Part shown: positions 8,308-18,058 of the stretch, one piece after another
Numbering within the stretch: position 1 is the stretch's first letter
Layout: every line of letters begins with the position of its first letter
NCBI GenBank assembly: GCA_963790075.1
Contig: CAWBNG010000008.1
Span: forward strand, 248,001 to 312,000
Direction of reading: 5' to 3'
From: CAYOUV01 sp963790075
GTDB lineage: Bacteria; Chloroflexota; Anaerolineae; Anaerolineales; Villigracilaceae
DNA length: 64,000 nt
Translations under genes and position numbers: made by a program
The notes under the pieces: model-generated
The model's database searches: none
Told to the model about the DNA's origin: nothing
The model's input: the letters and a program-made list of their open reading frames with translations, nothing else

Positions 8308-9948
8308 ATGCCTCGCAAACCCAAAACCAAATCCGCTCCCCTTCCGCCTAAAAAGGTTAAGAACAAGAATCCGGATTTTGATTCGGACGATCTGCCTGAG
8401 AGCGAGCTGGAGATCGAAGAGCCTGAAACCGAATTGGATGAAGAACTCGACCTGGCGGATGCGCCCGACGATATCGACGAACCGGATGATATCGGTGAAC
8501 CGGATGACGGCAGCCTGGCTCAGGAAGATGATGAAATTTCGGATGATGAGCCGCTGCTCGACCTGAAAACCCCCGAACTGGCAGCCGAACTGGCGGAAGA
8601 TCCGGTGCGGTTGTATTTGCGGGAGATCGGCCAGGTCAAGCTGCTGGACGCGGATAGCGAGTTCCGCCTGGCGACTCGCATCGAAGCCTATCGCCTGATC
8701 CAGACCTTCGGTCGCCGGCCGCAGCGCAGCGGGGTTACGGATATTTGCAGCGTGTATCGTTCGATCATTTCCGAGTTGCTGACTTCCTGGGAACGCCTGG
8801 TGGAGGATGCCCAGCGTCTCAAGAGCGATTTGCCTGACCTGGGCTTGGTGTTGAGCGAAGCGCAGGAACTGCATTTGCAATGGGAGATCGAAGCGCCGTC
8901 TTATTTGCGCGCTTACCTGGATAACGGTCTGTGGGGCAAAGATCAATTGTGGGAGACCCTGGTTCGCAAGGCTTACAGCGTCTTCCTGTGTTTTTACCTG
9001 CTGCCGGAGAGTTACGCGGAATGGCTGTTGGGTTACATCCAGCAAAGCCAGGGATTACCCGTCCAGCGCACCCTGCAGCGCAATCTGCCTGTGGATGATA
9101 CGCTGGCTGCAGAGATGGAAGCGATCCAGCAGCGCTCGGAAGAATCCAATCATGCCCTGATCCGTGCCAACCTGCGTCTGGTGGTCAGCGTAGCCAAACG
9201 CTATCTCGGACGCGGCATTTCATTCCTGGATCTGATTCAGGAAGGCAATCTGGGCTTGCTGCGGGCGGTCAATAAATTCGATCCGCGGCGCGGCTTCAAG
9301 TTCAGCACGTATGCCACCTGGTGGATCCGCCAGTCGATCAACCGCTCGATTGCCGAGCAGGCGCGCACGATCCGCATCCCTGTGCATTTGTTCGAGACGA
9401 TCACGCGTATTCTGCGCATCCAGCGCCAACTGACCCAGGAATTGGGCCGCGATCCAACCAAGGAGGAATTGGCTCTGGAAATCGGGTATCTGGCGGCTGC
9501 AGACGTGCAGGCCATCCTGCGCTCCAAGACGGATGAGCAACCATTGGACCCGGCCATCCAGCGCCGTTGGGAGTATGCCACCCAGAAAGTGGATCGCATC
9601 CTGCGTTCGGCTGAAGAACCGGTCTCGCTGGAAGGCCCGGTGGGGGATGAGGATTCCAGTCAATTGGGCGATTTCATTCAGGACGAAGAAGCGCTCGAGC
9701 CGATGGACGCCGCAGCGCGCGAAATGCTGCGCGAGCAGGTGCAAAATGCGCTGGCTGCGCTCTCTGAGCGCGAACGTCAGGTGCTGGAGCTACGTTTTGG
9801 CTTGATCGACGGCAAAGATCACACCCTCGAAGAAGTCAGCCGCTATTTTAACGTGACCCGTGAGCGTATCCGCCAAATCGAAGCCAAAGCACTTCGAAAG
9901 TTGCGGCATCCCACACGCAGCAGGCACTTACGGGACTATTTGAGCTAG
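8308..9948 (+). CDS. rpoD: Primary RNA polymerase sigma factor (sigma-70)
   Basis: At 546 residues this is a group 1 sigma factor that directs RNA polymerase to housekeeping promoters. An acidic N-terminus (about residues 25-90, rich in Asp/Glu) precedes region 1.2 (DPVRLYLREIGQVKLL), a spacer of about 130 residues, region 2 (FLDLIQEGNLGLLRAVNKFD, then YATWWIRQSINRSI), region 3 and the region 4 helix-turn-helix (TLEEVSRYFNVTRERIRQIE). It lies 4 nt after dnaG, keeping part of the classical macromolecular synthesis operon, and is followed by a terminator. Confidence 0.95.
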   Translation: MPRKPKTKSAPLPPKKVKNKNPDFDSDDLPESELEIEEPETELDEELDLADAPDDIDEPDDIGEPDDGSLAQEDDEISDDEPLLDLKTPELAAELAEDPVRLYLREIGQVKLLDADSEFRLATRIEAYRLIQTFGRRPQRSGVTDICSVYRSIISELLTSWERLVEDAQRLKSDLPDLGLVLSEAQELHLQWEIEAPSYLRAYLDNGLWGKDQLWETLVRKAYSVFLCFYLLPESYAEWLLGYIQQSQGLPVQRTLQRNLPVDDTLAAEMEAIQQRSEESNHALIRANLRLVVSVAKRYLGRGISFLDLIQEGNLGLLRAVNKFDPRRGFKFSTYATWWIRQSINRSIAEQARTIRIPVHLFETITRILRIQRQLTQELGRDPTKEELALEIGYLAAADVQAILRSKTDEQPLDPAIQRRWEYATQKVDRILRSAEEPVSLEGPVGDEDSSQLGDFIQDEEALEPMDAAAREMLREQVQNALAALSERERQVLELRFGLIDGKDHTLEEVSRYFNVTRERIRQIEAKALRKLRHPTRSRHLRDYLS

Positions 9949-9957
9949 AAATCCTAT

Positions 9958-9984
9958 CGCCGGAGGTCATCTCCGGCGTTTTTA
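9958..9984 (+). terminator. Terminator of dnaG-rpoD
   Basis: An eight-base-pair stem (CGCCGGAG/CTCCGGCG, loop GTCAT) followed by a T-rich tract, 10 nt after rpoD. Confidence 0.85.
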
Positions 9985-10053
9985 TTGCACGACATGACAC
10001 ATGACCCTCTTTTTTGTGAAATGTAACACTTTTATGCACTCTAAAAAACTTCT

Positions 10054-10064
10054 TGTGATATACT
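10054..10064 (+). promoter_or_regulatory. Extended -10 promoter for the nuo operon
   Basis: TGA immediately before TATACT (10059-10064) forms an extended -10 element 40 nt before nuoA, with no strong -35 box. It is the only good promoter between the rpoD terminator and nuoA. Confidence 0.5.
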
Positions 10065-10104
10065 TCGATGAGCAGACCATCCTCACCAACTTTGAGAGGG
10101 TTCA

Positions 10105-10461
10105 ATGCTCTTACAATATGTTGCCATTGCCATACTGATTGCACTCACAACTGCTGTCGCGCTTATCGCGATCCTCCTGGGGGAACTTTTCGGACCAAAG
10201 CGCAAATCTAAAATCAAAGCGATGCCTTATGAATCCGGTATAAATCCTATCGGCCCTGGTACGCGCCGCATGCCGGTTCGGTTCTACCTGGTTGCCATGT
10301 TATTCATCCTGTTCGACATCGAAGTTGTTTTCTTCCTGCCGTGGGCGGTTGTCTTTCGCAAATTGGGCTTGTTCGGCCTGATCGAGATGATCGTCTTTAT
10401 TGTTATCTTATTGGTAGGATACGTCTACGCATGGAAGAAAGGAGCCCTGGAATGGGAGTAG
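10105..10461 (+). CDS. nuoA: NADH-quinone oxidoreductase subunit A
   Basis: This 118-residue membrane subunit of complex I has three transmembrane helices. The conserved loop between helices 1 and 2 (PYESGINPIGPGTRRMPVRF) helps form the quinone-site junction, and FLLFDIE-like FILFDIEVVFFLPWA marks helix 2. It is the first gene of a complete nuoA-N operon and overlaps nuoB by 10 nt. Confidence 0.95.
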   Translation: MLLQYVAIAILIALTTAVALIAILLGELFGPKRKSKIKAMPYESGINPIGPGTRRMPVRFYLVAMLFILFDIEVVFFLPWAVVFRKLGLFGLIEMIVFIVILLVGYVYAWKKGALEWE

Positions 10462-10934
10462 AAGAAAAACTTGGTAATATGGGGATTGTAACCACAACCC
10501 TTGAACAAACCGTAAACTGGGCGCGCACCAGAGCGATGTGGCCGATGTTGTTCGGACTGGCTTGCTGCGCGATCGAGATGATGTCTGCACAGGCCGCGGA
10601 CTACGATATGAGCCGCTTCGGCATGGAACTGATGCGTCCCAGTCCTCGTCAATCTGATCTGATGATCGTCGCCGGGCGCGTCTCTCGCAAGATGGCGCCC
10701 GTATTACGCCGCCTGTACGACCAGATGCCAGAACCCAAATGGGTCATTTCAATGGGTGACTGCGCTTCCTGTGGTGGCGTTTTCAACAACTATGCCGTCG
10801 TCCAGGGGGTGGACGAGGTGGTACCCGTAGATGTTTACGTAGCCGGCTGCCCACCGCGCCCCGAAGCATTGATCCACGGTGTGATCACCCTGTACGAAAA
10901 AGTTCAGGGCATGAAATTCAAAGCACAAGTTTAG
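10452..10934 (+). CDS. nuoB: NADH-quinone oxidoreductase subunit B
   Basis: At 160 residues, this peripheral-arm subunit carries the terminal 4Fe-4S cluster N2 that passes electrons to quinone. The cluster ligands are visible: the tandem Cys of LACCAIEMM, the Cys of GDCASCGG and the Cys of AGCPPRPEAL. Start at ATG 10452 inside the end of nuoA; the frame is open back to 10341 but that part only shadows nuoA. Confidence 0.95.
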   Translation: MGVEEKLGNMGIVTTTLEQTVNWARTRAMWPMLFGLACCAIEMMSAQAADYDMSRFGMELMRPSPRQSDLMIVAGRVSRKMAPVLRRLYDQMPEPKWVISMGDCASCGGVFNNYAVVQGVDEVVPVDVYVAGCPPRPEALIHGVITLYEKVQGMKFKAQV

Positions 10935-10949
10935 CCTTTAGGACAACCC

Positions 10950-11462
10950 ATGAATAAGAAACTTGAACCCATCGTCCAGGCTTTACAGAAAGAGTTCGAC
11001 GCACAACTGGAGGAATTTCGCGATGAGGTGCATCTCTTCATCGCGCCTGAGCGCCTCGTTGCTGCGTTGACTGTACTGCGGGACAAACATCATTTCGAAC
11101 TGCTCTCGACATTGAGCGCAGTCGATTACTGGCCGCAGGAGAATCCGCGCTTCCACGTGATTTACCAGCTGACTTCGGTTTCGAAGAACCTCTTGCTGCA
11201 ATTGCGCGTGCCTGTTAGCGGAACAGCTCCCGTCCTGCCAACCGTGACCGGCGTTTATCAGAACGCCAACTGGCGCGAGCGCGAGCTTTGGGATATGTTC
11301 GGCATCAAGTGCGAAGGTCATCCCGACCTGCGTCGTATCCTGATGCCGTACGACTGGCAGGGCCATCCGCTGCGCAAAGATTATCCACTGGGCTATGAGG
11401 AGCCGCAATTCACCTTCAATTTCGATGAAATTGACCTCCGCAAGCCTTATGCCAAAGAATAG
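10950..11462 (+). CDS. nuoC: NADH-quinone oxidoreductase subunit C
   Basis: This 170-residue peripheral-arm subunit sits beside NuoD. The 30-kDa subunit signature is present: ERELWDMFGIKCEGHPDLRR followed by PLRKDYPLGYEEP. It is a separate protein here, not fused with NuoD as in E. coli. Confidence 0.95.
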   Translation: MNKKLEPIVQALQKEFDAQLEEFRDEVHLFIAPERLVAALTVLRDKHHFELLSTLSAVDYWPQENPRFHVIYQLTSVSKNLLLQLRVPVSGTAPVLPTVTGVYQNANWRERELWDMFGIKCEGHPDLRRILMPYDWQGHPLRKDYPLGYEEPQFTFNFDEIDLRKPYAKE

Positions 11463-11479
11463 CGGGACGGAGTATCTCT

Positions 11480-12709
11480 ATGCCCGAACTTCAAGAAGTA
11501 ACTGTTGACGATCTAAAGCATCTGGTCTCTGACCGCGCAATTAAAGGCGAGACCATGCTTTTGAATATGGGGCCGCAGCACCCGTCCACGCACGGGGTGT
11601 TGCGCCTGTTGCTCGAGCTGGATGGCGAGATCGTGCTCAACTGTATTCCCGATGTCGGCTACCTGCATACCGGTATCGAGAAAAACATGGAGGCCAAGAC
11701 CTACCAGAAGGCCGAAGTCATGACTGACCGCCTGGATTACATGAATAACATGGGCAATAATCTGTCCTATGTGATGGCGGTCGAAAAGCTGGTGGATCTG
11801 GACGTGCCTGCGCGTGCGCAGGCCCTGCGCGTCATCCTGACCGAATTGCAGCGTATCGCCTCCCACCTGGTCTGGCTGGGCACCTCGGCGCTTGACCTGG
11901 CCGCCATGTCCATGTTCCTGTACTGCTTCCGCGAACGCGAAGACATCCTCGATATTTTCGAACTGGTCTCCGGCCAGCGCATGATGACCACCTACTTCCG
12001 CCCCGGCGGGGTGTGGCGCGACGTTCCGACCGAGTTTGAGGCTGCGGTACGCAATTTCATCAAGATTTTCCCCAAGCGCATCGACGAATACGAAGCCCTG
12101 CTGACCAAGAACCCGTTATTCATGGACCGCACACTGGGGATCGGCAAGTTGTCGGGGGAGGACGCTTTGCAATACGGCGCGACCGGACCGATTTTGCGCG
12201 CCTCGGGCGTCAATTGGGATTTGCGCAAGAACCGGCCTTACATGGGTTACGAGCAATACGATTTCGAGATCCCGGTGCGGACCGAAGGCGACGTCTACGC
12301 TCGCTACCTGGTGCGCGTTGAAGAAATGCGCCAGGCCCTGCGCATCGTTGAGCAAGCGCTCGATAAACTGCCGATGGGACCGGTGCGCAGCGACAACCGC
12401 AAGTTCGTCCCACCGCCGCGCTCGGAGATCGGTGTCAGCATGGAAGCGCTGATCCACCACTTCAAGTTGTGGACGGAAGGTTTCCCGGCTCCGAAGGCCT
12501 CGATCTATTCGGCGGTCGAATCGCCGCGCGGGGAATTGGGTGTCTATCTCGAAGGGGATGGCGGCCCCAAGCCGTACCGCGTGCACTGGCGCACACCCTC
12601 CTTTGATAATATGCAAGTCATGCCAATCATGGTCAAGGGTCTGCTGATTGCCGATCTGGTGGCTGTTATCGGCAGTGTTGACATCGTCCTGGGAGATATC
12701 GATCGATGA
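11480..12709 (+). CDS. nuoD: NADH-quinone oxidoreductase subunit D
   Basis: The 409-residue 49-kDa-type subunit lines the quinone cavity with NuoB. NMGPQHPSTHGVLRL near residue 30 holds the conserved His residues of the quinone site; DRLDYMNNM and the C-terminal GDIDR are also typical. It overlaps nuoE by 4 nt (ATGA). Confidence 0.95.
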   Translation: MPELQEVTVDDLKHLVSDRAIKGETMLLNMGPQHPSTHGVLRLLLELDGEIVLNCIPDVGYLHTGIEKNMEAKTYQKAEVMTDRLDYMNNMGNNLSYVMAVEKLVDLDVPARAQALRVILTELQRIASHLVWLGTSALDLAAMSMFLYCFREREDILDIFELVSGQRMMTTYFRPGGVWRDVPTEFEAAVRNFIKIFPKRIDEYEALLTKNPLFMDRTLGIGKLSGEDALQYGATGPILRASGVNWDLRKNRPYMGYEQYDFEIPVRTEGDVYARYLVRVEEMRQALRIVEQALDKLPMGPVRSDNRKFVPPPRSEIGVSMEALIHHFKLWTEGFPAPKASIYSAVESPRGELGVYLEGDGGPKPYRVHWRTPSFDNMQVMPIMVKGLLIADLVAVIGSVDIVLGDIDR

Positions 12710-13215
12710 GCCTTTTAGAAGCCTATCCCGAGGAAATCAAGAAAATATTAGCGAAATATCCGCCCGAGCATAAGCGCTCGGCAGTGATGCCTCTGCTGTA
12801 TTTGGCGCAGCGCAAGGATGGTTACATCACCAAGGAACTGATGCGGGATATCGCTGAGGTACTCGAAATCAGCGAGACCGAGGTCGCATCGCTGGTCGGG
12901 TTCTACACGCTCTACCACGACAAGCAGGAAGGCAAATACCGCATGCAGGTCTGCACCGATATGCCCTGCGCGTTACGCGGTGCCGATCAATTCCTGGAAG
13001 CCTTGTGTGACAACTTGGGGATCCAGGTCGGGGAGACGACCGAAGATGGCTTGGTGACGATCGAAGCGGTCATGTGCCTGGCAGGCTGCGATAAGGCTCC
13101 CATGTTCCAGCTTCAGGGGCCGGAGGGCATCGAATACCACGAGAATATGACCGTTGACAAGACCTTAGAGTTGATTGAGGCCCTGCGCAAAGGCGACAAG
13201 GAGGTCAGGGAATGA
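12706..13215 (+). CDS. nuoE: NADH-quinone oxidoreductase subunit E
   Basis: A 169-residue thioredoxin-like subunit that holds the 2Fe-2S cluster N1a. The four ligands appear as CTDMPC and CLAGC. Together with NuoF and NuoG it forms the NADH-oxidising module. It overlaps nuoD and nuoF by 4 nt each, indicating translational coupling. Confidence 0.95.
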   Translation: MSLLEAYPEEIKKILAKYPPEHKRSAVMPLLYLAQRKDGYITKELMRDIAEVLEISETEVASLVGFYTLYHDKQEGKYRMQVCTDMPCALRGADQFLEALCDNLGIQVGETTEDGLVTIEAVMCLAGCDKAPMFQLQGPEGIEYHENMTVDKTLELIEALRKGDKEVRE

Positions 13216-14474
13216 GTCACATCCTCCTGCGGCATCGCGAAATCCCGGATATCGACCAAATCCAGGTTTACGAGAAAAACGGCGGCTTCGATGGCCTAAA
13301 ACAGGCCGTCACGAAAATGGGACCCGATAAAGTGACCGAGGTGGTCAAGAACTCCGGCCTGCGCGGGCGGGGTGGCGCGGGCTTCCCGACCGGGGTCAAG
13401 TGGTCCTTCATGGATAAGAACAACTGGCCGCACTATGTGACTGCCAACGCCGACGAATCTGAGCCCGGTACTTTCAAAGACCGCGAGATCATGGAGAGCA
13501 ACCCCTTCCAGTTTTTGGAGGGCGTCGCGATCACCTCTTTTGCGGTTGGCGCACAGGATGCCTACATTTACCTGCGCGGCGAGTTCTGGCAGATCGCTGA
13601 ATGGCTGGATCAGAAAATCGAGGAGATGCACAAAGCCGGTTTCCTGGGTGACAAGCTGTTTGGGACTGGTTATTCCCTGCGCATTCACACTCATCTTGGC
13701 GCAGGTGCCTATATCTGCGGTGAAGAGACGGCCCTGCTCGAATCGTTGGAGGGCAAACGCGGGCAGCCGCGTGTCCGCCCGCCGTTCCCGCCATCTTTCG
13801 GCCTGTATGGCAAGCCGACCGTGGTCAACAATGTGGAGACACTCTCCAATGTGCCGCTGATCATCACCCACGGTGCGGACTGGTACAAGTCGATGGGCAC
13901 CGACGACAGCGCCGGGGTCAAGATCTTCAGCCTGTCCGGGCGCGTGAAGAAACCCGGCAACTACGAATTGCCTTTCGGAACGACCTTCCGCGAACTAATT
14001 TACAACCATGGCGGTGGGATTATCGCTGACCGCCCGATCAAAGCCATTATGGCGGCCGGGGCTTCGTCCTCGCTGATCGTGGCCGACGACAAGGCGCTGG
14101 ATACGCCGATGGATTATGCCTCGGTGCGCACGCTCGGCGCAGACCTCGGGTCTGCTTCCGTGATCGTGATTGACGACACCGTCAGCCTGGAATGGGTTGT
14201 CAACAAAACCATCCATTTCTTCAAGCACGAATCCTGCGGCAAGTGCACTCCCTGTCGTGAAGGCACTTACTGGATGCAGCATCTGACAGAACGCATCCAC
14301 CAGGGCGATGCCTCCTGGGAGGAGGTCCAGTTGCTCAAGGATGTTGCCACGCAGATGCAGGGTAAATGCCTGTGCGCGCTGGGTGAATTCTCCACGATGG
14401 CGGTCATCACCAGCATCGAACGCTTCGAGGCCGATTTCAAAGCCGCCACTGCCAAACATGGAGCGCGAGCATGA
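13212..14474 (+). CDS. nuoF: NADH-quinone oxidoreductase subunit F
   Basis: At 420 residues, this subunit binds NADH and FMN and carries cluster N3. Visible motifs are GRGGAGFPTGVKW (NADH), GAGAYICGEETALLESLEG (FMN site) and ESCGKCTPCREG with a later Cys in CLCALGEF (4Fe-4S). Electrons enter complex I here. Confidence 0.95.
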   Translation: MSHILLRHREIPDIDQIQVYEKNGGFDGLKQAVTKMGPDKVTEVVKNSGLRGRGGAGFPTGVKWSFMDKNNWPHYVTANADESEPGTFKDREIMESNPFQFLEGVAITSFAVGAQDAYIYLRGEFWQIAEWLDQKIEEMHKAGFLGDKLFGTGYSLRIHTHLGAGAYICGEETALLESLEGKRGQPRVRPPFPPSFGLYGKPTVVNNVETLSNVPLIITHGADWYKSMGTDDSAGVKIFSLSGRVKKPGNYELPFGTTFRELIYNHGGGIIADRPIKAIMAAGASSSLIVADDKALDTPMDYASVRTLGADLGSASVIVIDDTVSLEWVVNKTIHFFKHESCGKCTPCREGTYWMQHLTERIHQGDASWEEVQLLKDVATQMQGKCLCALGEFSTMAVITSIERFEADFKAATAKHGARA

Positions 14475-16951
14475 CAAAACAGGTAACGCTGACAATTGAC
14501 GGCAAAACAGTTACCGTCTCTGAAGGGACTTTAGTGGTAGATGCCGCCAAGAAGATCGGCATAGATGTCCCGGTCTTTTGCTATCATCCCAAGATGGAGC
14601 CGGTCGGCATGTGCCGTATGTGCCTGGTCGAGATCGGCCGCCCGATGATCGATCGATCCACCGGTAAGCCGGTCCTGGACGAGGATGGCAAGCCCAAACT
14701 GCAATTCATGGGCAAGCTGGAAACCGCCTGCACCAATCCGGTCTCTGAAGGCATGCTGGTGCTGACAGAGTCTGAAAAGGCCAAAGCCGGTCAGCGCGCG
14801 ACGGTTGAATTCCTGCTGACTTCCCATCCGCTGGATTGTCCGATTTGTGACAAGGGCGGCGAGTGCCCGCTGCAAAACCTGACCATGGAACATGGCCCGG
14901 GCAAGAGCCGCTTCCTGTACGATGAAAAAATGCACCTGGCCAAGCACGTTCCGCTGGGCGAATTGATTTTCCTGGACCGCGAGCGCTGCATCCAGTGTGC
15001 GCGCTGCATCCGCTTCCAGGATGAGATTGTCGGCGAGCCGGTGCTGGAGTTCTACAACCGCGGCCGTTCGACCGACATCGTCACCTTCTCGGAGCCCGGA
15101 TTTGACTCGATCTTCTCGGGCAACACGACCGACATTTGCCCGGTCGGGGCACTGACCACAGCCGATTTCCGTTTTGGGGCTCGCCCCTGGGAACTCAAAG
15201 CGGCGGCCTCGGTTTGCTCGCAATGCCCGGTGGGTTGCAATATCACCTTCAACACGCGCCGCGAGGCCAAGTCGGACGGAAAAGTGGTCATCAAGCGCGT
15301 CATGCCGCGCCAGAATGAAGGGGTCAACGAGACCTGGATCTGCGACAAGGGCCGTTTTGCCGGTTACCATTTCGCCGAGAGCGCTGAACGCCTGACCAAA
15401 CCCCTGGTGCGCAAGGACGGCAAACTCCAGGCTGCCTCCTGGGGGCAGGCGCTCAAGCAGGTGGCTGAAAAATTTGAGGCCGCCAAGTCCGAGGTGCTCG
15501 TCCTGGCTTCTGGCCGGTTGTCGAATGAAGCTTTGTTCAACTTAAAGTCCCTGGCTGACGGCCTGGGTGGTCGTGCCCTGCTCTACACGGACATGGGCGG
15601 CGGCGATCTGACCGCGCTGGTGGGTGTTGGCCAAGGGACGAACTTTAGCGAGATGGGTAAAGGCGATGCCATTCTGGTGGTCGCCTCCGACCTGCACGAA
15701 GAAGCTCCCATCTGGTGGCTGCGCGTCAAGCAGGCTGCCGACCGGGGTGCGACGCTCATCGTCGCCAACCCGCGTGAGACGAAATTGGACAAATGGGCCT
15801 CCTTCGTCATCCGCTATGCCTATGGCGACCAGGTCAAGGCTGTCCAGGACCTGGGCAAAAAGGGCGACAAGATTACAGAGACGTTTGCCAAGGCGGAAAA
15901 CGCAGTTGTGCTGTTCGGCAGCGAAGGCCTGGGACTGGCAGGTTCGTCCGCACTGGCGGCTGCCTGTGCCAGCCTGCTCAAGACTACCGCTCATGTCGGC
16001 AAACCGAACAATGGATTGATCGGCGTCTGGCAGCGCGCGAATGACCAGGGTGCCTGGGAGCTTGGCCTGCGTCCTGAAGCCGATCTGGCCAAGGCTCTCA
16101 AGGGCAAGCTGGTTTACGTTGCCGGGGCTGACCCGGCAGGCGACGATCCGGTCCTGGCCAAGGTTTTGAAAGAAGCTAAATTCCTGGTGGTGCAGGAGTT
16201 GTTCCAGACCGCCACAACCGAACTGGCTGACGTGGTCTTCCCGGCGCAGGCCTACACTGAGTGCGAAGGGACCCTGACCTCCGGCGAGCGGCGCGTGCAG
16301 CGTTTCTACCCGGCTGTTCCGCCGCGCGGCGAAGCCAAGGCGGATTTTGCGATTGCGGCTGAAGTTGGCAAGCTCTTGAAGATCGACCTGGAAGGCCGTT
16401 CGGCGCTGCTGGCCTTTGAGCACATCGCCCAATCCGGGAATGATTTCAAGGGTCTCTCCTATCGCAAGCTGGCCGAAGTCAGCGCGCAGTGGCCGATCGT
16501 CGGGCGCGGCGACCTGTACTACGGTGGCACGACTTACGAGAACTCGCAGGGACTGGGCTTACAACTCGTCCCGGCAGCCCAACGCGGCGAAACGGTCAGC
16601 CTGCCTGAGGTCCGCTACGAACCGGCGCTGCGTCCGAAAGAAGATGAATTCCTGGCCGTCCCGGTCACCCGGTTGTACGACCGCGGCACGACCCTCTATC
16701 CAACCGAATTGTTACACCAACGCATTGGCGAGTTGGCCGTCTCCCTGCACCCTGCAGCTGCTGAAAAGCTGGGTGTGGCGGCCGGAGAACGCCTGAGCCT
16801 TGGCATGAACGGCACGAGGGCCGAGGCAGTTGTTAAGATCGATGAGACGATCTCGGCCGGCGTGGTGCTGGTCCCGCGCAGTATGGGATTACCGATCACG
16901 GCCCCGGTTTCTGTAGATGTGAAGGTGGCAGCCAAAGCTGCCGCGAAATAA
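14471..16951 (+). CDS. nuoG: NADH-quinone oxidoreductase subunit G
   Basis: The 826-residue subunit relays electrons through several iron-sulfur clusters. In order: an N-terminal 2Fe-2S ferredoxin domain (CYHP...GMCRMCLVEIG), the His/Cys motif HPLDCPICDKGGECPLQN, two ferredoxin-like motifs (RCIQCARCIRF and DICPVGALT), then a molybdopterin-oxidoreductase-like domain beginning with CSQCPVGC, which is typical of isoforms keeping the extra cluster N7. It overlaps nuoF by 4 nt. Confidence 0.93.
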   Translation: MTKQVTLTIDGKTVTVSEGTLVVDAAKKIGIDVPVFCYHPKMEPVGMCRMCLVEIGRPMIDRSTGKPVLDEDGKPKLQFMGKLETACTNPVSEGMLVLTESEKAKAGQRATVEFLLTSHPLDCPICDKGGECPLQNLTMEHGPGKSRFLYDEKMHLAKHVPLGELIFLDRERCIQCARCIRFQDEIVGEPVLEFYNRGRSTDIVTFSEPGFDSIFSGNTTDICPVGALTTADFRFGARPWELKAAASVCSQCPVGCNITFNTRREAKSDGKVVIKRVMPRQNEGVNETWICDKGRFAGYHFAESAERLTKPLVRKDGKLQAASWGQALKQVAEKFEAAKSEVLVLASGRLSNEALFNLKSLADGLGGRALLYTDMGGGDLTALVGVGQGTNFSEMGKGDAILVVASDLHEEAPIWWLRVKQAADRGATLIVANPRETKLDKWASFVIRYAYGDQVKAVQDLGKKGDKITETFAKAENAVVLFGSEGLGLAGSSALAAACASLLKTTAHVGKPNNGLIGVWQRANDQGAWELGLRPEADLAKALKGKLVYVAGADPAGDDPVLAKVLKEAKFLVVQELFQTATTELADVVFPAQAYTECEGTLTSGERRVQRFYPAVPPRGEAKADFAIAAEVGKLLKIDLEGRSALLAFEHIAQSGNDFKGLSYRKLAEVSAQWPIVGRGDLYYGGTTYENSQGLGLQLVPAAQRGETVSLPEVRYEPALRPKEDEFLAVPVTRLYDRGTTLYPTELLHQRIGELAVSLHPAAAEKLGVAAGERLSLGMNGTRAEAVVKIDETISAGVVLVPRSMGLPITAPVSVDVKVAAKAAAK

Positions 16952-16969
16952 AGGATCGAGGAAATCACG

Positions 16970-18058
16970 ATGGATGCTGCTCTAATTTGGGAATGGGTGA
17001 TCAAATCCCTCATCCTGATCTTTATCTTGCTGGGCGGGTTTGCGTACCTGACGCTCTACGAGCGCCGCGCGCTGGCCCGCATCCAGATGCGCATCGGACC
17101 CAACCGCGCCGGCCCGTGGGGCCTCCTGCAGCCGATCGCGGACGCGGTCAAGCTGATCTTCAAGGAAGAGCTGACCCCGGCTCGCGCCTACAAGGCGGTC
17201 TTCTTCCTGGCACCGATCATCACGGTCGTCCCGGCGACTGTCATCGCGGCGGTGATCCCCTGGGGGCCGACGGTGACGATTTTTGGGCGCCCGGTCCAAT
17301 TGTCGGTCGCGAACATCAACGTGGGCGTCCTTTACCTGATGGCCATTGCCTCGATTGCAGTTTATGGGATTGTGTTGGGGGGCTGGTCGAGCAACAACAA
17401 ATACGCCATGCTGGGCGGATTGCGTTCCTCAGCGCAAATGATTTCTTATGAACTGGCGCTTGGTCTGTCTTTTGTAGCGGTCATCCTGCTGGGCAACTCC
17501 ATGAGCCTGACGGATATCGTCGAAGCCCAGAAGCCGGCCTGGTTCGTGCTGCTCCAACCCGTTGGGACGCTAATCTTCATGATTGCCACGCTGGCAGAGG
17601 TCAATCGCTCACCCTTCGATATGCCGGAAGCCGAGCAGGAATTGACCGCTGGCTACCATTCCGAATATTCGGGTATGAAGTTTGCGCTGTTCTTCATGGC
17701 TGAATACGAGAAGATGATCGTCGTCAGCCTGATCACGGCGACGCTGTTTTTCGGCGGTTATCTTGGTCCCGGTATTGAGCGCTTCCCCTGGCTGGGACCG
17801 GTCTACCTGCTGATCAAAGTCGTCATCCTGCTCTTCTGGATGATCTGGGTCCGGGCGACTCTGCCGCGTATCCGCTACGACAGGCTGATGGCATTTGGTT
17901 GGAAGGTGATGCTGCCGCTGGCGTTAGCCGTAGTCTTTATCACCGCTCTCGGCATCTTGCTCGAACAGCTCTGGCTTATCCCGATCCTCTCTGTCATTGC
18001 TGGTGGTTTTGCCACTTTATTGGTGAATCGTTCTTTGAGGAGGAAAGCCTATGCTTAG
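16970..18058 (+). CDS. nuoH: NADH-quinone oxidoreductase subunit H
   Basis: A 362-residue membrane subunit with about eight helices that forms the quinone channel between the two arms. Signature regions: RRALARIQMRIGPNRAGPWG and EVNRSPFDMPEAEQELTAGY. It overlaps nuoI by 8 nt. Confidence 0.95.
   Translation: MDAALIWEWVIKSLILIFILLGGFAYLTLYERRALARIQMRIGPNRAGPWGLLQPIADAVKLIFKEELTPARAYKAVFFLAPIITVVPATVIAAVIPWGPTVTIFGRPVQLSVANINVGVLYLMAIASIAVYGIVLGGWSSNNKYAMLGGLRSSAQMISYELALGLSFVAVILLGNSMSLTDIVEAQKPAWFVLLQPVGTLIFMIATLAEVNRSPFDMPEAEQELTAGYHSEYSGMKFALFFMAEYEKMIVVSLITATLFFGGYLGPGIERFPWLGPVYLLIKVVILLFWMIWVRATLPRIRYDRLMAFGWKVMLPLALAVVFITALGILLEQLWLIPILSVIAGGFATLLVNRSLRRKAYA

Noticed and set aside
10341..10451. 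Long N-terminus for NuoB
   Set aside because: It overlaps nuoA in another frame; the family start fits ATG 10452.
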